Assembly (NCBI GenBank): GCA_904420145.1
Contig: CAJFUI010000100.1
Location: forward strand, 1-58,520
Direction of reading: 5' to 3'
DNA length: 58,520 nucleotides
From: an uncultured Oscillospiraceae bacterium
GTDB taxonomy: Bacteria > Bacillota > Clostridia > Oscillospirales > Oscillospiraceae
Below, piece by piece: positions 55,047-58,520 of this stretch. The notes beneath the pieces are model-generated. The model did no database searches and was not told the origin of the DNA. It was given only the letters and a program-made list of their open reading frames with translations. Position numbers and translations under genes: made by a program. Numbering within the stretch: the stretch's first letter is position 1; each line of letters begins with the position of its first letter.

Positions 55047-58000
55047 ATGAAGCAAAAGTTGTTGTCTATTATGTTGGCGCTGAGTATGGCGCTTACCCTG
55101 CTGCCTACAGCGGTACTGGCAGCAGGTGTGGACTGTGACGGCGGTCAAAGTTGTAACCATGAAGCTGCAATTGGTGAAGTACACTACAGTACCTTATCGG
55201 AAGCAGTAAGTTCTGCGACAAGTGACTCAACAGTAAAATTGCTGAAAAATGTACCGCTAAGTGCATCCATTGTTGTGAGAAATAAGATTACATTGGACCT
55301 CAACGGTCATCAAATTACCCGCGGCAGTGGGAATACGCAATACTGGCTCATCGGTGTATCTACAAGCGGTGATCTGACGATTTTAGACAGTCAGGATAAC
55401 GGAGCAATTCAAAGTGAAAACTTTGTAAACGACGGTGAAACAAATCCGGGATATGGTGTCTTGGCAAACGGAACGCTTACGGTCCAATCCGGCACAATTA
55501 GTGGATACATAGGAGTTGTTGTTTCTGGTCAGGGTGCATCTGCTGCAATCCATGGTGGGACAATCTCTGCCCCCAACTCCGCAGTGCAAGCACAACTTGG
55601 GGGAGCGGCAACAATCGATGGGGGAATAATTACTGGAGTTGAAAGCGGATTTGGCGTTACTGCAATTGGTGAGTATGACCCAAATGAAGATAATGTTCCG
55701 ACCACAAGTATTACCATTAGTGGAACGGCGAAGGTTTCTGGCGATGTTGGAGCTTTCGTTGCTGGCAAGGGTGCTGAACTGACAGTGAATGGCGGGGAGA
55801 TAAACGGAAACGCTTTTGCAATCTGTGGAAACGGTACGAAAACCACAGAGTCAGATCAGGGGAACACCAAGATCACGATTACAGATGGTAGTATTACCAG
55901 CAAGAATGCAGCAGGTATTTATCATCCCCAAGATGGTGTCCTCACTGTAAGAGGTGGAGAAATTACCGGCACATCTGGCATCGAAATGCGTTCTGGTACA
56001 TTGAATGTTTCGGGTGATGCTGTGATCACGGCGACTGCGGAAACATTTAGCACCAGTGCTAATGGGAGCGGCAGCACTACGGATGGAGCGGCAATTGCAG
56101 TCGCACAACACACCACAAAGCAGCCGATTACTGTGAATATTACAGGCGGAACCCTTAAGGGTACAGTTGCGTTGAATGATAGTAATGTTCAGAACAATGA
56201 TGGATCTTCTCCTGTAACAATCGATATTGAAAACAGCAACCTGGAGGGAGCTTTGCGGTCTAACGGTTTTGCTGATATTGCTGTAAAGGATTCAGAAATT
56301 TCAGGAAATGTTACCAATGCGAGTACTGGTGACCTGACCATCACCGGCGGAACCATTGAGGGCAACGTGGAGAACAAGTCCACTGGTGATGTGGTCATTC
56401 AAGCGAACGCTACTGTCACCGGCAGCGTCACCAATACCGGTGATGGAGCGAGTAAGGGCTCCATTGCCATCCTCAACAGCACAGTCGGCAGTGCAGATAA
56501 GAATGATGACAGTATTACAATCATAGGCAGCACAGTTGGTAATGAAGGGATTGCTGGTGAAGACTATGTTGCCATGGTGGGCGCCACGGGCTATAAGGAA
56601 TTGTCCGAAGCTCTGGAGGCTGTCAAAAATTCCGGCGGCACCATCACCCTGCTGAAGGATGCGTCCTTAACGGATGCCGACTATGATATTGCGGGCGATG
56701 TTACCATCACAGGCAGCGGCAAGATCACTGTTGATGTGAAGGACCCCGTTACTAATAATCAAGCGAATCCCCCCACAACGACATATTATCATGCCTTTAT
56801 GATCAAGCCCAATGCCTCTTTGACCTTGGACGGCGTGACTATGGATATTACGGGTCAGGGTTATGGCATCGACATCCAGTATGACTCCACTTTGACTTTG
56901 GATGGAGCCACTTTGAACATTCATGATGTGTCCAATGCCACGATCTCCGGTAAGCCAAGCGGTACAACAAACCCCGGTACCATCAATGTTCTCAATGATT
57001 CCACGATTACTGCCACCAATATCAACGGTAACTTCTCCAACGGCGGCGTGTGGACCATTGAAGATTCTACCGTTGAAATCGACGGCTGTGCCAGCCATGG
57101 CCTGAGTGCCAGCGCTGTTATTGTAAAAGCTGGCGGAGAAGTGCATGTCAGCAATACCGGCTATCGCGGTATCAGCATCAATGATGCGGACGGCAAGCTG
57201 GAAGTTCAAAGTGGTGGTGAGGTAACGGTCGCCAATGCATGCACTGCCGATGGATATACAAGTGCTGCTGTGGTTTTGGCAGATGCGGCTACCGGCGGCC
57301 TGCAGGCGGATGAGGGTTCCACCCTGCAGGTCTCTGGCGATATCAAGCTGAACACAACCGCTACAAATAACCTGGCAGGTGTCACAGTCACCGGTGGCAG
57401 CATTACCGGCGGCGAGGCCATGGTGGACGGCAAGGTATATGCTACTCTTGCCGACGCTCTGGAGGCAGCCAGCACTGCCACCGATAAGACCGTCACCCTG
57501 CTGCAGAATGTGACCGTCAGAGACAAAATCGTCATCGATGATGCCAATGTGACTTTGGACGGCGACGGCCACAGCATTACAGTGTCTACTGACGCTGCAT
57601 TTACCGGTGATGAAGGGAATACGCCCCCTGTCAACTCCGTGCTGGAAGTACTGGCGAACAACGTCACCATCCAAGACGTGGAACTCATTGGCACTGATGG
57701 TAAGACTAAGCACGGCGTGCAGTTCTATAATGTGGAAGGCGGTAAGCTGTCCGGCGTGACCGTCACAGGCACCGCTTGGACCGGCGTTCTGGTGAACGCT
57801 TCCAAGGTCACCATTGAGAACAGCGTGCTGAATCCGACAGGTGACGGGGTCTATGCCACGATCGAATATGCCATGGGCAATGACACTTTGACCAGAATCC
57901 CCGAACTCCACTTGAACAATGTGTCCAGTGACAGCGGAATCAAGGTTTGGGCGGACAATGCTACGGTGACGAGAGTTATCAACAAGAGTGCCGAGGCTGA

Positions 58001-58520
58001 TACAGCTGCTAAAGCAGCTGAAGAGATTCGCGGCAACATCACCACCGAGAACAATGTTGCCATTACGATAAGCATTGATGTCAAGAATGATGTTGATAAT
58101 CCTGAGAACACCACGGTGCCCAGCACCAAGCCCTCCACAGGTTCCTCCGGGAGCAGCAGCTATACGATCACGGTGGAGGACGCGGACCACGGCAAGGTCA
58201 CGGTGAGCCCCAGCCGGGCCAGCTCCGGCCGGACGGTGACCATCACCGCCACTCCCGACGAGGGCTATGAGGTGGACGAGGTGATCGTCACCAATTCCAG
58301 CGGTGATGAGATCAAAGTCACCGACAAGGGGAACGGCAAGTATACCTTCACCATGCCCCGTGGCCGTGTGAGCGTGGAGGTCACCTTCGTGGAGGAGAGT
58401 CAGGTCAGCACCCTGCCCTTCGACGACGTGGACGTGGACGACTGGTTCTACGAGGCGGTGGAGTACGCCTACGACAACGACCTGATGAACGGCGTCAGTG
58501 CCGATGAGTTCGATCCCAAC
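55047..58520 (+). CDS. large secreted repeat protein with predicted beta-helix-like modules, bacterial repeat domain and start of an SLH domain (partial, 3' truncated)
   Basis: signal peptide MKQKLLSIMLALSMALTLLPTAVLAAG; open for 1158 codons to window end; YTITVEDADHGKVTVSPSRASSGRTVTITATPDEGYEVDEV; PFDDVDVDDWFYEAVEYAYDNDLMNGVSADEFDPN SLH start. Confidence 0.9.
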   Translation, partial: MKQKLLSIMLALSMALTLLPTAVLAAGVDCDGGQSCNHEAAIGEVHYSTLSEAVSSATSDSTVKLLKNVPLSASIVVRNKITLDLNGHQITRGSGNTQYWLIGVSTSGDLTILDSQDNGAIQSENFVNDGETNPGYGVLANGTLTVQSGTISGYIGVVVSGQGASAAIHGGTISAPNSAVQAQLGGAATIDGGIITGVESGFGVTAIGEYDPNEDNVPTTSITISGTAKVSGDVGAFVAGKGAELTVNGGEINGNAFAICGNGTKTTESDQGNTKITITDGSITSKNAAGIYHPQDGVLTVRGGEITGTSGIEMRSGTLNVSGDAVITATAETFSTSANGSGSTTDGAAIAVAQHTTKQPITVNITGGTLKGTVALNDSNVQNNDGSSPVTIDIENSNLEGALRSNGFADIAVKDSEISGNVTNASTGDLTITGGTIEGNVENKSTGDVVIQANATVTGSVTNTGDGASKGSIAILNSTVGSADKNDDSITIIGSTVGNEGIAGEDYVAMVGATGYKELSEALEAVKNSGGTITLLKDASLTDADYDIAGDVTITGSGKITVDVKDPVTNNQANPPTTTYYHAFMIKPNASLTLDGVTMDITGQGYGIDIQYDSTLTLDGATLNIHDVSNATISGKPSGTTNPGTINVLNDSTITATNINGNFSNGGVWTIEDSTVEIDGCASHGLSASAVIVKAGGEVHVSNTGYRGISINDADGKLEVQSGGEVTVANACTADGYTSAAVVLADAATGGLQADEGSTLQVSGDIKLNTTATNNLAGVTVTGGSITGGEAMVDGKVYATLADALEAASTATDKTVTLLQNVTVRDKIVIDDANVTLDGDGHSITVSTDAAFTGDEGNTPPVNSVLEVLANNVTIQDVELIGTDGKTKHGVQFYNVEGGKLSGVTVTGTAWTGVLVNASKVTIENSVLNPTGDGVYATIEYAMGNDTLTRIPELHLNNVSSDSGIKVWADNATVTRVINKSAEADTAAKAAEEIRGNITTENNVAITISIDVKNDVDNPENTTVPSTKPSTGSSGSSSYTITVEDADHGKVTVSPSRASSGRTVTITATPDEGYEVDEVIVTNSSGDEIKVTDKGNGKYTFTMPRGRVSVEVTFVEESQVSTLPFDDVDVDDWFYEAVEYAYDNDLMNGVSADEFDPN

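Noticed and set aside
55180-57460. CRISPR-like or tandem DNA repeats
   Set aside because: Repetition is at the protein-module level with divergent nucleotide sequence; no regularly spaced identical repeats or cas genes.
56667-58190. 507-aa minus-strand ORF
   Set aside because: Antisense to the open plus-strand surface-protein frame, which has a signal peptide and SLH motif; shadow ORF.
1-58520. tRNA/rRNA genes and mobile elements
   Set aside because: Visual scan found no tRNA T-loop context, rRNA signature, transposase, integrase or phage structural gene; a tRNAscan/ISfinder run would be needed to be certain.

Overview
The window looks like the chromosome of a GC-rich, spore-forming Clostridia (Oscillospiraceae-like, inferred from gene content and synteny). 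Most of it is densely packed housekeeping DNA: hprK, ROK kinase, murB-rapZ-yvcK-whiA-dnaE, a complete eight-gene spoIIIA operon, nusB-xseA-xseB-ispA, queA/tgt/yajC, asd-dapA, pepD, asnA, gltX, trpS, a TagO/WecA-type transferase plus wecB, nth, rarA, and spoIIGA-sigE. The end carries a GntR/ABC (Ytr-type) operon and the 5' 3.47 kb of a large, lower-GC, signal-peptide-bearing, SLH-anchored repeat protein that runs off the window (absent from the ORF track because it has no stop). No rRNA, tRNA, CRISPR array, transposase or prophage genes were recognised. The most interesting loci are: (i) a 23-cysteine protein upstream of spoIIIA, preceded by a late-sporulation-like promoter and bracketed by two diverged copies of a ~130-bp hairpin repeat; (ii) a three-gene operon of small uncharacterised proteins (41387-42380) with a SigK-like promoter and a Leu-rich tail protein; (iii) three consecutive perfect or near-perfect hairpins at the predicted 5' end of the giant surface-protein mRNA; (iv) a 31-aa membrane microprotein translationally coupled to a DUF951 gene. 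All family calls are from reading the sequence; no database search was run.
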